Below the pieces are notes generated by a model that ran no database searches, was not told where the DNA came from, and saw only the letters and a program-made list of their open reading frames with translations. The translations under genes were made by a program, and so were the position numbers. Positions 17,687-26,508 of a stretch of 34,192 nt of DNA are shown here, piece by piece. Origin of the DNA: Clostridioides difficile (GTDB lineage Bacteria > Bacillota > Clostridia > Peptostreptococcales > Peptostreptococcaceae); assembly GCA_012955965.1 (NCBI GenBank), contig JABBZI010000032.1, forward strand, positions 1 through 34,192, read 5' to 3'. The first letter of the stretch is position 1. Each line of letters opens with the position of its first letter.

Positions 17687-20066
17687 TACTACTAAAATAG
17701 CAAAAAGTAATCTAAAGCAAAATAAATCAAAAAGTATTCTAATAATAATTACTATAATACTTTCAACTTTAATGCTTTCATCTATTGGAATTTATATTGT
17801 TGATGCAGGAACCTATCAGAAAGAAAATACTATAAAGTATTCAGGTAATTATCAAGGTATATTAGCTAATGCGGATGAAAAACAAGCTAATATATTGAGT
17901 AATCATGCAGATGTAGAGTTAACTGGTAAAATGAATGGAGTAGGTTTTGAGAAGTTAGAAGATGATTCAAATATTTCTCTAGCATACATGAATGAAGATG
18001 CTTTAAAATTAAATAATTTTGAGTTTGTCAAAGGGAAGTTACCAACAAAAGAAAATGAAATCGTGTTAGATAGAGGAGCTTTAAAAGCACTTGGCTATAG
18101 TAATAAAAACTTAGGTGAAAAGATAAAAATATCTTATAATGATTATAAAAGTGATAAAAGAATTGAAAAAGAGTTCATTATAACTGGAATTTTAAAAACT
18201 AGTGAAATATCTGAAGCAGGTAAATTTTATTCAGCTATTATATCAGAAACATATATGAAAAATACTAGAGATATGTCACAAGAAGATTTTAATATATATG
18301 TGAAATTAAATGATAAAAGTAATTTATCGATAGAACAAGCAAAATCAAAATTAAATAAGGTTGCTAATGATATAGGATTGGATACTGTTAATGTAGCTGT
18401 AAATGAAAATTATATAAATGCTTTAAAACCTGATATGGAAACAATTATGGGTGGAGTATTTGTAGGGCTAGTAATTGTATTGTCTAGTATTTTAGTAATA
18501 TACAATATATTCTACATTTCAATAGTTACGAAGGTTCAAGAATTTGGAAAGCTTAGAGCAATTGGTGCGACTAAAAAACAAGTAAAAAATATAGTATTTA
18601 AGGAAGGTTTTATCTTAGCAGGGATAGCAATACCAATGGGAACAATCTTAGGATATGCACTTTCAAATATTATAATAAAATTAGTTATGGATATGAATGT
18701 AAAATCATCACAATTACCAGTTATACTATTGGTTGTAGTAATAAGTTTTATGTCTGTTGTGTTATCACTTTTAAAGCCAATGAAAGTAGCATCAAAAGTA
18801 TCTATAGTTGATGCAGTAAGATATACTGGAAATAAAATAAGTAATAAAAATAAGAGAAAAGGTTATAAAAATATAAATTTAAAGGGATTATCACAAGCTA
18901 ATTTAGAAAGAAATAAAAAACGTACTTACATGACATTGGTATCTCTTATATTGAGTGGAACTATATTTATAACAGTATCAACTGCCTTAGAAAGTTTTGA
19001 TGCTGAGAAGATGGCAAGAGCAAATTTTCCTTATGATATAGAAGTTAGAATTACTGGTTATGAAATGGATAGTGATAAAAATCCTAAAAATAATTTGAAT
19101 ATTTTGCAAATGAATAATCCTTTAAGCAAAGACTTTTTAAATCAAATAAAAGATATAGAAGGAATTAAAAAAATAGAGTCTGCAAGAAGTGTAAAGGTTG
19201 GAATGGATGATTATAATGTTGAATTTAAACATGACCTTTTACAGAGTGTAGATGAAAATGATGTGAAATCACTAAATAATAATTTAGTAGATGGAAAAAT
19301 AAATTTTGACAGACTGCAAACAGGAGATGAAATAGTAATTACTCATGTTGATACAGCAAAAGAAATGGGAGTAAAGGCAGGAGATAAAATAAAATTAACT
19401 CTATATGATGGAGATAAAGTAATAAAAAAAGAGTTTAAAGTTCAAGCAATAGCTATGGGGTCTCCAAGTTTTGGTATAGGAAAAGATTTTATAGATAGAA
19501 CGTTAAAAAATGACTCAACAAGTAGTTTAGGAATATATACAGAAGAAGGAAAGTATAAAGAAATAAAAGATAGTATAAAGAAAATTGCAAAATCTAATGG
19601 ATTTTTAGAGACAGATTTTTTAGATAGTAGAATAGAGTCAAATAAGGCTGTGATTTCATTTATAAAAATAATGGGATACACTTTAACAGGTATAATAGGT
19701 GTTATTGGATTTATGAATCTTGTAAATACAATGATAACTAGTATAGTTACTAGAAAGAAGGAACTTGGTATGCTTCAAGCTATTGGTCTTACTAATAAAC
19801 AATTAGTAAAAATGCTTAACTCAGAGGCTATATATTATACTTCTAGAATGATGATAGGAAGTATTTTATCTGGAGGAATATTAGGATATATTGCTGTTAT
19901 ATTTCTAAAGAAGACTGGATTATCTTATGCAACATATGCTTTACCAATAGTGCCAATCCTATTGATGGCTGTATGTATTTTTATAGCTCAATTTATAACA
20001 ACATATTTAATAGGAAAAAGTTTCAATAAAGAATCACTTATTGATAGAGTAAGATATAGTGAATAA
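17679..20066 (+). CDS. ABC transporter permease with two FtsX domains
   Basis: Membrane subunit of 795 residues, partner of the preceding ATPase. A first membrane helix (about 20-40) is followed by an extracellular domain of about 200 residues and three helices ending near 385. The pattern then repeats: helix near 425, extracellular domain, three helices at the C-terminus. The FGKLRAIGATKKQ and ELGMLQAIGLTNKQ segments are the paired FtsX coupling motifs. The 3+1/3+1 plan and the two large outside domains resemble lantibiotic-type or lipoprotein-translocase permeases, and differ from the ten-helix BceB type. ATG at 17679 overlaps the ATPase stop by 8 nt; the in-frame ATG at 17649 lies deep in the ATPase gene. 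The substrate is unknown. Confidence 0.9.
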   Translation: MINTTKIAKSNLKQNKSKSILIIITIILSTLMLSSIGIYIVDAGTYQKENTIKYSGNYQGILANADEKQANILSNHADVELTGKMNGVGFEKLEDDSNISLAYMNEDALKLNNFEFVKGKLPTKENEIVLDRGALKALGYSNKNLGEKIKISYNDYKSDKRIEKEFIITGILKTSEISEAGKFYSAIISETYMKNTRDMSQEDFNIYVKLNDKSNLSIEQAKSKLNKVANDIGLDTVNVAVNENYINALKPDMETIMGGVFVGLVIVLSSILVIYNIFYISIVTKVQEFGKLRAIGATKKQVKNIVFKEGFILAGIAIPMGTILGYALSNIIIKLVMDMNVKSSQLPVILLVVVISFMSVVLSLLKPMKVASKVSIVDAVRYTGNKISNKNKRKGYKNINLKGLSQANLERNKKRTYMTLVSLILSGTIFITVSTALESFDAEKMARANFPYDIEVRITGYEMDSDKNPKNNLNILQMNNPLSKDFLNQIKDIEGIKKIESARSVKVGMDDYNVEFKHDLLQSVDENDVKSLNNNLVDGKINFDRLQTGDEIVITHVDTAKEMGVKAGDKIKLTLYDGDKVIKKEFKVQAIAMGSPSFGIGKDFIDRTLKNDSTSSLGIYTEEGKYKEIKDSIKKIAKSNGFLETDFLDSRIESNKAVISFIKIMGYTLTGIIGVIGFMNLVNTMITSIVTRKKELGMLQAIGLTNKQLVKMLNSEAIYYTSRMMIGSILSGGILGYIAVIFLKKTGLSYATYALPIVPILLMAVCIFIAQFITTYLIGKSFNKESLIDRVRYSE

Positions 20067-20147
20067 AATATGGGTATTTAATTGGTAGTTTTTAAGTAAT
20101 AAAAAGAAGAATATAAAAAAGATAAGTAAATAGATTAAAATATATAG

Positions 20148-20190
20148 ATACAGAGTAGATATTCTAAAATGATATTTGCTCTGTATTTTA
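20148..20190 (+). terminator. Terminator of the two-component/ABC operon
   Basis: ATACAGAG at 20148-20155 pairs with CTCTGTAT at 20179-20186, the stem continuing after a small internal loop with ATAT/ATAT. TTTATT follows. Confidence 0.7.
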
Positions 20191-20245
20191 TTGTGCAATT
20201 ATTTGTATGTCTAATATAGTGATATTGTTTATAAGGGAAATGTAT

Positions 20246-20303
20246 TGGTACAATTTTAAAAAAATATAAAATTGTACCATATAAAATGAAAATTTTGTAT
20301 AAT
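20246..20303 (+). promoter_or_regulatory. Palindromic operator and promoter of the aminotransferase/ECF operon
   Basis: A perfect inverted repeat with 13-bp arms, TGGTACAATTTTA at 20246-20258 and its complement at 20267-20279, has an 8-nt A-rich spacer. It ends 18 bp before TATAAT at 20298-20303. TTGTAC at 20272-20277 inside the right arm could serve as a weak -35 at 20 bp. No T tract follows the palindrome and it precedes the promoter, so it reads as a protein-binding site. The TGGTAC/GTACCA ends resemble GntR-family sites in general form, but the regulator is not identifiable here. Confidence 0.6.
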
Positions 20304-20337
20304 AATCGTATAGAAAATAAAAAGGAGCTGAATATAT

Positions 20338-21480
20338 ATGAACAATAAGATTAATTATGCACCAGGACCAACAGAAACTAGGGAAAATGTAAGATTAGCA
20401 AGAGCAGAGAAGACAACAAACCCAGATATAGATGTTGATTTTGTTGAATTTTATAAAAAGACATGTGAAAAGTTTGGTGATATAGTTGGTACAAAAAATG
20501 ATGTTTACATATTGAGTGGTGAAGGTATATTAGGACTTGAAGCAGCCTGTGCATCACTTACAGAAAAGGGAGATAGAGTACTCGTAATTGACAATGGTAT
20601 ATATGGAGAAGGTTTTAAAGATTTTGTAACAATGTATGGTGGAGATTATGTGCTTTTTTCAAGTAAATATACAAAAAGTATAGATGTTGATGAATTAAAG
20701 GCATTTTTAGATAAGGATAGTAACTTTAAGTATGCAACAGTTGTACATTGTGATACTCCAACAGGTGTATTAAATGATGTAAGTAAAATATGCCCATTAC
20801 TTAAGGAATATGGAATATTAACTGTAGTTGATTCTGTAGCAGGTATGGTTGGAGAGAGATTAAATGTAGATGAATCTAAAATAGACATAATATTAGGTGG
20901 TTCGCAAAAAGCTATCTCTGCACCAGCAGGTCTTACTATAGTTGGGATAAGTAAAGGTGCAAAAGATTGTATAAAGAACAGAAAAACAGATGTAATAGGT
21001 TTTTATTGTAATTTAAATATATGGGAAGGATATTATGAAAAAAAATACTTTCCTTACACTATGCCAATAAGTGACATAATAGGACTTGATAAAGCATTAG
21101 ATAATATATTAGAAGAAGGAATAGAAAAAGTACTAAATAGACATGAAAGAATAGCTTATAGTGTTAGAAAATCTGTTGAGGAATATGGTTTAGAATTATT
21201 TTTAGAAGAAGGATATTCTAATACAGTTACAGCTATAAAAATTCCTGAAAGTATAGGCGCTTTAAAGCTTACTGATTATATGCTTAAAAATTATAATACA
21301 CTTATTGCAACATCATTAAATCAATATATGGATACTATTTTAAGAATAGGTCATATGGGAGAAAATGCTAATCTAAATAAAATAGAACACATACTAAATA
21401 TTTTAGATAAGAGTCTAAGTACATTAGGATTTAAGGGAAATGGAAGCTTGTTAGATTTATTTAATAAGTATTATTTTTAA
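20338..21480 (+). CDS. Class V PLP-dependent aminotransferase (alanine-glyoxylate/serine-pyruvate family)
   Basis: Enzyme of 380 residues of the AGXT-like class V aminotransferase family. The N-terminal YAPGPTETR matches the family's PGPTE signature. SGEGILGLEAA binds the cofactor phosphate, and VVDSVAGMVGE supplies the aspartate that pairs with the pyridine nitrogen. GGSQKAISAPAG contains the Schiff-base lysine K191. Family members use alanine, serine, glyoxylate, pyruvate or 2-aminoethylphosphonate, and the sequence does not fix the pair. It is co-transcribed with an ECF S component 23 nt downstream, so the transported compound may be its substrate, product or cofactor precursor. A good SD (AAAGGAG) precedes ATG 20338. 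Confidence 0.85.
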   Translation: MNNKINYAPGPTETRENVRLARAEKTTNPDIDVDFVEFYKKTCEKFGDIVGTKNDVYILSGEGILGLEAACASLTEKGDRVLVIDNGIYGEGFKDFVTMYGGDYVLFSSKYTKSIDVDELKAFLDKDSNFKYATVVHCDTPTGVLNDVSKICPLLKEYGILTVVDSVAGMVGERLNVDESKIDIILGGSQKAISAPAGLTIVGISKGAKDCIKNRKTDVIGFYCNLNIWEGYYEKKYFPYTMPISDIIGLDKALDNILEEGIEKVLNRHERIAYSVRKSVEEYGLELFLEEGYSNTVTAIKIPESIGALKLTDYMLKNYNTLIATSLNQYMDTILRIGHMGENANLNKIEHILNILDKSLSTLGFKGNGSLLDLFNKYYF

Positions 21481-21503
21481 TAGATAGACAAGGGGGATGA
21501 AGC

Positions 21504-22028
21504 ATGGAAATTACAGCTAAACAAAAGTTTACGACGAAAGACATGGTGGAAACATCACTATTAATAGCTTTAGTGTTTATTGCAACTAAATTTATAAATA
21601 TAAGATTGCCAATATCTATAAATGGTGGACTTGTTCATTTAGGAACAGCAATGTTATTCATATCAGCAATAGTATTTGGAAGTAAGAAAGGTGCTTTATC
21701 AGGTGCTATTGGTATGTCACTTTTCGATTTAATATCTGGTTGGACTCTATGGGCTCCATTTACTTTTATAGTTAGAGGTATCATGGGTTATTTACTTGGA
21801 AAGATTGTATGGGCAAGTGGCAAGAATGGAAACAATTTTTTAATCAACGTAATAGGAATAGTTGTTTCATCAATTTGGATGTTGTTTGGATATTATGTAA
21901 CAGAGGTTATACTTTATGGAAATTTTGTAGTACCTCTTACTTCAATACCAGGTAATTTAATGCAAGTATTAATAGGTCTTATAATAGCACTTCCTATTTC
22001 TAAAATATTGAAAAAATGTATGAAATAA
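21504..22028 (+). CDS. ECF transporter substrate-binding (S) component
   Basis: Small hydrophobic protein of 174 residues with about five or six membrane helices, a length typical of S components. The start (TTKDMVETSLLIALVFIATKF) and the INGGLVHLGTAMLFISAIVFGSKKGAL segment resemble the group annotated as riboflavin/HMP-type ECF S components (Pfam ECF-ribofla_trS). No EcfA or EcfT gene is adjacent, so it would use the shared energising module encoded elsewhere (group II). The substrate is unknown. Its pairing with a PLP enzyme makes a B6 vitamer one candidate and an amino-acid-like ligand another, both inferences. GGGGGATG provides the SD. It is the second gene of a two-gene operon. Confidence 0.75.
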   Translation: MEITAKQKFTTKDMVETSLLIALVFIATKFINIRLPISINGGLVHLGTAMLFISAIVFGSKKGALSGAIGMSLFDLISGWTLWAPFTFIVRGIMGYLLGKIVWASGKNGNNFLINVIGIVVSSIWMLFGYYVTEVILYGNFVVPLTSIPGNLMQVLIGLIIALPISKILKKCMK

Positions 22029-22130
22029 AAATAAAGCAAACTAAAATTTCTGATAGTGTAAATTATATTGTATAATATTAGGGTGAGGTACATAATAATA
22101 AAAATATTTTAGGATAGGGGCTAACTCAAT

Positions 22131-22949
22131 ATGTTATCAGTTACAAGATATTCAGTTAGAAATGCTCGTCTAAAGCAGTGGGTAAAGTTTATTTGGTATC
22201 TTGAGACGAAGGAAAGTATACTGCTAAATAATAAGTTACTACCCACAGATAGTATAGATATTATTCTTAATCTTTCTGATGTTATAGAATATAAAGTTGA
22301 AAATAAAAACTATACAACTAGTAATATACATTTTAATGGAATAAGAGATAAACATGGATTTATCGTTCAACATGGAAATATACGTGTTATAGGAATTTCT
22401 TTTTACCCATTTGGTCTTTATCCATTTTTAAAGATACCAATTTCAGAATTTAATAGTCAAATAGTCAATTTAGAACAAGTGTCAGAGGTCTTTGTAAAAA
22501 AATTGGAAGACTCTTTAAATAAAGAATCATCAATAGAAAATTCTATCTTGTACTTAGAAGAAGTATTATTATCTACAATGGATGAAGGTTTAATTGAAAA
22601 TAAATATGTAAAACTTTTGGATTCATTTATATATGACAATATGTATAGTAATATAAAATCTTTTTGCAATGATATGAATATAAATATTAAAACTTTGGAA
22701 AGAATCTGTTTAAAATATACTGGATATACACCTAAAATTTTAAAGAGAATATGCAGATTTAAAATGTCAAGTAGTCAGCTTATTTACAACTATAAAGATA
22801 AGGAACTTTTTGATTTTATTTATGAAAATGAGTACTATGACCAAGCACACTTTATAAAAGAATTTAAAGAATTTTCAGGGACATCGCCAATTAAGTTTAT
22901 TAGTGAGAATAAGACTATTAAAGAAAATATAAGGTATAGTTATTTGTAA
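22131..22949 (+). CDS. AraC-family transcriptional regulator
   Basis: Protein of 272 residues. The N-terminal part (about 1-155), with YSVRNARLKQWVKFIWYLE and a LLPTDSIDIILNL motif, fits the DUF6597-like sensor half found in many AraC regulators. The C-terminal part (about 160-265) has two helix-turn-helix units ending with the typical FDFIYENEYYDQAHFIKEFKEFSGTSPIKF. It has its own likely promoter (TATAAT at 22071-22076). The next gene, a small ABM-type protein 78 nt downstream on the same strand, is the obvious candidate target. The inducer is unknown. Confidence 0.87.
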   Translation: MLSVTRYSVRNARLKQWVKFIWYLETKESILLNNKLLPTDSIDIILNLSDVIEYKVENKNYTTSNIHFNGIRDKHGFIVQHGNIRVIGISFYPFGLYPFLKIPISEFNSQIVNLEQVSEVFVKKLEDSLNKESSIENSILYLEEVLLSTMDEGLIENKYVKLLDSFIYDNMYSNIKSFCNDMNINIKTLERICLKYTGYTPKILKRICRFKMSSSQLIYNYKDKELFDFIYENEYYDQAHFIKEFKEFSGTSPIKFISENKTIKENIRYSYL

Positions 22950-23027
22950 TTATACTGTCGATTTTTTACAATACCTCTAATTTAGTTTTTGATATGATAT
23001 AAGAAAAATAAATTGGAGGTTTTGTAT

Positions 23028-23339
23028 ATGAAAATTATTACAGAGATAGTGGAATTTAGTGTGGAAGAAAACTTGTCAAAAGGTGAGTTTATAGATATTG
23101 TAAATGATTTAGAAATGAAATTTCATTCTATACAACCTGGTTTTATTGATACTGAGCTTTTATATGATGAAAAAAGTCAGAAATGGATTATGATACAACA
23201 TTGGGACTCTCTGGAAGACCTTAAGAATTCTTCTAGTAAGATGTTTAAGGAATCTTCAACTGAGAAGTTTAGAAAAGCTTTAAAAAGTCAAACTATTAAA
23301 ATGAACATAATGCCACAAATTAAAAGTTGGAAATTATAG
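23028..23339 (+). CDS. Small ABM-fold (antibiotic biosynthesis monooxygenase-like) protein
   Basis: Protein of 103 residues. The pattern of an N-terminal strand (ITEIVEFSVEE), a helix, QPGFIDTELLYDEKSQKWIMIQHWDSLEDLKNS near 40-70 and a closing strand is that of dimeric alpha/beta-barrel ABM-like proteins. The family includes monooxygenases, haem-degrading enzymes and proteins of unknown role; no haem ligand can be assigned. ATG at 23028 is chosen because GGAGG at 23015-23019 precedes it; the in-frame TTG at 23013 overlaps the SD. It is probably controlled by the AraC regulator just upstream. Confidence 0.65.
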   Translation: MKIITEIVEFSVEENLSKGEFIDIVNDLEMKFHSIQPGFIDTELLYDEKSQKWIMIQHWDSLEDLKNSSSKMFKESSTEKFRKALKSQTIKMNIMPQIKSWKL

Positions 23340-23380
23340 TATTAAACCTAGAAAATAATTAAACCACAAGAAAATAAATT

Positions 23381-23422
23381 AGCCAAATAACATTTTGTAT
23401 TAAATTTGCTATTTGGCTTTTA
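23381..23422. terminator. Bidirectional terminator between the ABM gene and glgB
   Basis: AGCCAAATA at 23381-23389 and TATTTGGCT at 23410-23418 form a 9-bp stem with a 20-nt loop. TTTT follows on the + strand and AATTTATTTTC on the minus strand. Confidence 0.7.
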
Positions 23423-23438
23423 ATATCTATTTTAATAT

Positions 23439-25442
23439 TTAAATATTGTTATCTAAAAGAACTATTGCTGTACGAGAGGCAATAGGTATTTTTGAAGATG
23501 GTGGAGCTGAGCTAAAATAGGCATTGTAGTCTAGTAAGTTTTCTTTTTTTGTGTTTCCTCCAAATTCTATCATATCAGTGCTTAGTATTGTTTTGTAGTT
23601 TGTATTTTGAAATTTTGAAATATCAACTGACTGCATTAGATTAGGGTGGAAATTAAATATAAATAAATATTTACCCTTACTGTATACTAAAAGTTTTTTA
23701 TCATTATCCATATGTATAAGTTCATAGCTATTTTGGATAAAAACAGCACTGTATTTTGGAAGCTCAAGCATAGCTTTATCAAAGTTTAATAATTGTTTAT
23801 ATTTTAAAGAATCATTTTCTGAAAGGCTCCATTGCCTTCTAGCATACTTATAACTCCAATTATTTCCTTCTCGTGGAAAATCAATCCATTCAGGATGTCC
23901 AAATTCATTTCCCATAAAATTCAGATATCCCTCACCAGCTAGAGAAAAAGTTATTAATTTAATTAACTTAATTAGAGAGATAGCTCTATTTATAACATGG
24001 TTATTTGAGTTTATTTCCATATTCCAGTACATTTCCTTGTCAGCTAACCAAAAAATAATTGTTTTGTCACCGACTAATGCCTGGTCATGAGATTCACAAT
24101 AACCTATATTTTTTTCACCAGGACGTCTAGTTGTAAGTTCATGCCACATTTTACCTAAATCCCAGTTTTCATCAGATAAGTTAGAAATAGTTTTTATCCA
24201 AAAATCTGGTACGCCCATTGCAAGTCTATAGTCAAATCCAATTCCACCGTCTTTTATAGGTATACACATACCAGGCATTCCACTCATATCTTCTGCAATA
24301 CTTATTGAATTAGGTTTAATTTCTTTTATCAATTCATTTGCAAATTGGAGGTATGTTATGGCTTCAATATCTGTATTCATGCTAAAATATTTTTTGTAAC
24401 TATCAAATGAAACTCCAAGACCATGGTTATGATATAACATTGATGTTACACCATCAAACCTAAAGCCATCAAAATGGTACTCATCTAACCAAAATTTTAT
24501 ATTTGAAAGTAAAAAATGGATTACTTCAGGTTTACCATAGTTAAAGAGTTTTGTACCCCAAGCAGAATGATTCCCCTTTGAACCTGAATGGAAGAATTGA
24601 TATTCACTTCCATCAAACTCATTTATTCCCTCTAAGGTATTCTTTACTGCATGAGAATGAACTAAATCTAATAAAACAGCAATTCCCATGGAATGAGCAG
24701 TATTTATTAGATTTTTTAAGTCTTCAGGAGTACCAAACCTAGAGGAGATTGCATAAAAGTTTGAAACTTGATACCCAAAAGATGCATAATATGGGTGTTC
24801 CATAATAGCCATAAGCTGAATAGTATTATATCCAGATTTTTTTATTTTAGGAAGTATATTTTCAGTAAACTCACTATAAGTTCCAATAGATTCATTTTCA
24901 GTAGCCATACCTATATGACATTCATAGATTAGTGGAGAAGTTATGCTTTTTAAGTCAAATTCATTGTCAGTCCAGATAAATGGAGTCTCTGGCTGCCATA
25001 CTTGTCCATTAAATCCACCAAAATCTTTTTGAATTACTCTTTTTATATATAGTGGTATACGGTCAAATGTTTTTCCATTTGCAATGACTTGTACTTTTAC
25101 CTCTGACTTATGAGGTAAACTATCTTTGTTGGGAATAAATATTTCCCAATTACCAGAATCAATTTTTTTTAGAGGATGAGATTTTCTATTCCAATTATTA
25201 AAGTCACCAATTAATGATAAACTATCTGCATTTGGAGCCCATTCCCTGTAAAACCATCCATCATTTGTCTGATGAAAGCCGTAGTAAAGATGAGCATTTG
25301 CAAAAGAACTAAAATCTTTATAATTGGTTAATAGTTTTGCTTTAACATCTTCATAATGTTTCATTCTCTTTTTTATATCAGATTCAAATGGTTGTAGGTA
25401 TACATCAATATCTAAAATTTTAAATCTTTTTTGACTTTTCAT
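23439..25442 (-). CDS. glgB: 1,4-alpha-glucan branching enzyme, GH13_8 (eukaryote-like) type
   Basis: Enzyme of 667 residues that creates alpha-1,6 branches in glycogen. An N-terminal CBM48-like domain (WFYREWAPNADSLSLIGDFNNWNR near 62-85) precedes the GH13 barrel. Region I is LDLVHSHAVKN, region II is DGFRFDGVTSMLYHNHG with nucleophile D330, region III has acid/base E384 in IAEDMSG, and region IV has D453 in ESHDQ. The FDGVTSMLYHNHG form is that of the eukaryotic branching-enzyme subfamily GH13_8, unlike typical bacterial GlgB (GH13_9). No other glycogen gene is nearby. ATG at 25442 follows GGAGGAG. It lies 44 nt after a microprotein gene and probably in one unit with recX. Confidence 0.9.
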   Translation of the reverse strand: MKSQKRFKILDIDVYLQPFESDIKKRMKHYEDVKAKLLTNYKDFSSFANAHLYYGFHQTNDGWFYREWAPNADSLSLIGDFNNWNRKSHPLKKIDSGNWEIFIPNKDSLPHKSEVKVQVIANGKTFDRIPLYIKRVIQKDFGGFNGQVWQPETPFIWTDNEFDLKSITSPLIYECHIGMATENESIGTYSEFTENILPKIKKSGYNTIQLMAIMEHPYYASFGYQVSNFYAISSRFGTPEDLKNLINTAHSMGIAVLLDLVHSHAVKNTLEGINEFDGSEYQFFHSGSKGNHSAWGTKLFNYGKPEVIHFLLSNIKFWLDEYHFDGFRFDGVTSMLYHNHGLGVSFDSYKKYFSMNTDIEAITYLQFANELIKEIKPNSISIAEDMSGMPGMCIPIKDGGIGFDYRLAMGVPDFWIKTISNLSDENWDLGKMWHELTTRRPGEKNIGYCESHDQALVGDKTIIFWLADKEMYWNMEINSNNHVINRAISLIKLIKLITFSLAGEGYLNFMGNEFGHPEWIDFPREGNNWSYKYARRQWSLSENDSLKYKQLLNFDKAMLELPKYSAVFIQNSYELIHMDNDKKLLVYSKGKYLFIFNFHPNLMQSVDISKFQNTNYKTILSTDMIEFGGNTKKENLLDYNAYFSSAPPSSKIPIASRTAIVLLDNNI

Positions 25443-25486
25443 TTTGTTTCTCCTCCATAATAAATATTACATCTAAAAAATAATAT

Positions 25487-25570
25487 TTATCTCATACTAT
25501 CTTCTCTATATAATTGATATATATTATATAATCCTAATAAAAAGCTTAAGCCACCAATGATTAATTTCAT
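25487..25570 (-). CDS. 27-residue membrane microprotein between recX and glgB
   Basis: Short ORF of 27 codons plus TAA. It reads MKLIIGGLSFLLGLYNIY and then QLYREDSMR: one hydrophobic helix followed by a charged tail. A full SD, AAGGAGG (complement of 25577-25583), lies 6 nt before the ATG at 25570. It starts 24 nt after the recX stop and ends 44 nt before glgB, in the same direction. The strong SD, hydrophobicity and tight spacing support a real gene. I know of no function. It could also act as a leader peptide for glgB. Confidence 0.65.
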   Translation of the reverse strand: MKLIIGGLSFLLGLYNIYQLYREDSMR

Positions 25571-25594
25571 AATTTACCTCCTTAGTATTTACAC

Positions 25595-26233
25595 TTATAT
25601 ATCATATTCATCGAAATTTAAAAGTTTGTTTAAAACTCTTTTAATAATATCATAATCAAAGCCTTTGTAGGAAAGATGTTGAGAAATCTTTTGATATATT
25701 TTCTTTTTATCTTCTTTCTTTACCCTTTCAAACCTTTTTTTTGCTAGATACATAGCATTTTCAAATTCAGTGTCCTTATCCAATTCAGACACAGCTTCAT
25801 CAATTGTACTTCTATTGATACCTTTATTATATAGATTTTGCTTAATTCTATTTTTACCACATCTATTTAAATTAACATTTGTATTAACTATTTTTTGAGC
25901 TAATACACTATCATTTACAAGATTATAATTTTTAAGAAAATCTATAACTCTATCAATTATGTTTTCATCAAATTCTGAAGATAACTTTTCTTTTATTTTT
26001 TTTTCAGACTGGTCAGCATGAGATAAAATATTTAGAGCTTTATTTTTAGCTTTTATATACATCTCATCGTCCAAAATAGGTTTTAATTCCTCTTCATTTA
26101 TTTCATTTCCTTTTTTTAAATTGAATGTATAAACCAGTTCTTTAAATATAGCAATAAAAAATTTATCATCTACATAAATATTAACTCTATCATCATTTCT
26201 TTTTTGTTGTTCTATTTTAGTAATTATACCCAT
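25595..26233 (-). CDS. recX: Regulatory protein RecX
   Basis: All-helical protein of 212 residues, normal for the Firmicute form, which binds RecA filaments and limits recombinase activity. Typical features are ALNILSHADQSEKKIKEKL near residue 67, the GKNRIKQNLYNKGI segment near 125 and QKISQHLSYKGFDYDIIKRVL near the C-terminus, each from the three-helix RecX repeats. ATG at 26233 follows AGGGAGG. recA is not in the window. Downstream on the same strand lie the microprotein gene and glgB with no terminator in between. Confidence 0.87.
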   Translation of the reverse strand: MGIITKIEQQKRNDDRVNIYVDDKFFIAIFKELVYTFNLKKGNEINEEELKPILDDEMYIKAKNKALNILSHADQSEKKIKEKLSSEFDENIIDRVIDFLKNYNLVNDSVLAQKIVNTNVNLNRCGKNRIKQNLYNKGINRSTIDEAVSELDKDTEFENAMYLAKKRFERVKKEDKKKIYQKISQHLSYKGFDYDIIKRVLNKLLNFDEYDI

Positions 26234-26508
26234 AAATCCTCCCTTTTTGTATGTAATTATATTAACAAAAGCAACTAATAAAATTTAATAAAAAACTTAC
26301 ATTTATATGTTATATTTTATCAAAATTAAGACAAAATAGTAAAAAGTTATTTTTATTAAAAAGTAAAGTAAAAACATGTTAAATAATTATTTTTTAAAGC
26401 ATTTTTTATCATATAAATATAATTATATACCAAAAAAAATAAATTATAAGCTTTAAGAAATAAAAAATAATGGTACAATAGTATTATAACATTAAAAGGA
26501 GACAAAAT

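Noticed and set aside
20246-20279. Palindrome read as a terminator of the ABC transporter operon
   Set aside because: No T run follows it, a better terminator lies at 20148-20190, and it sits directly before a TATAAT, so an operator is more likely.
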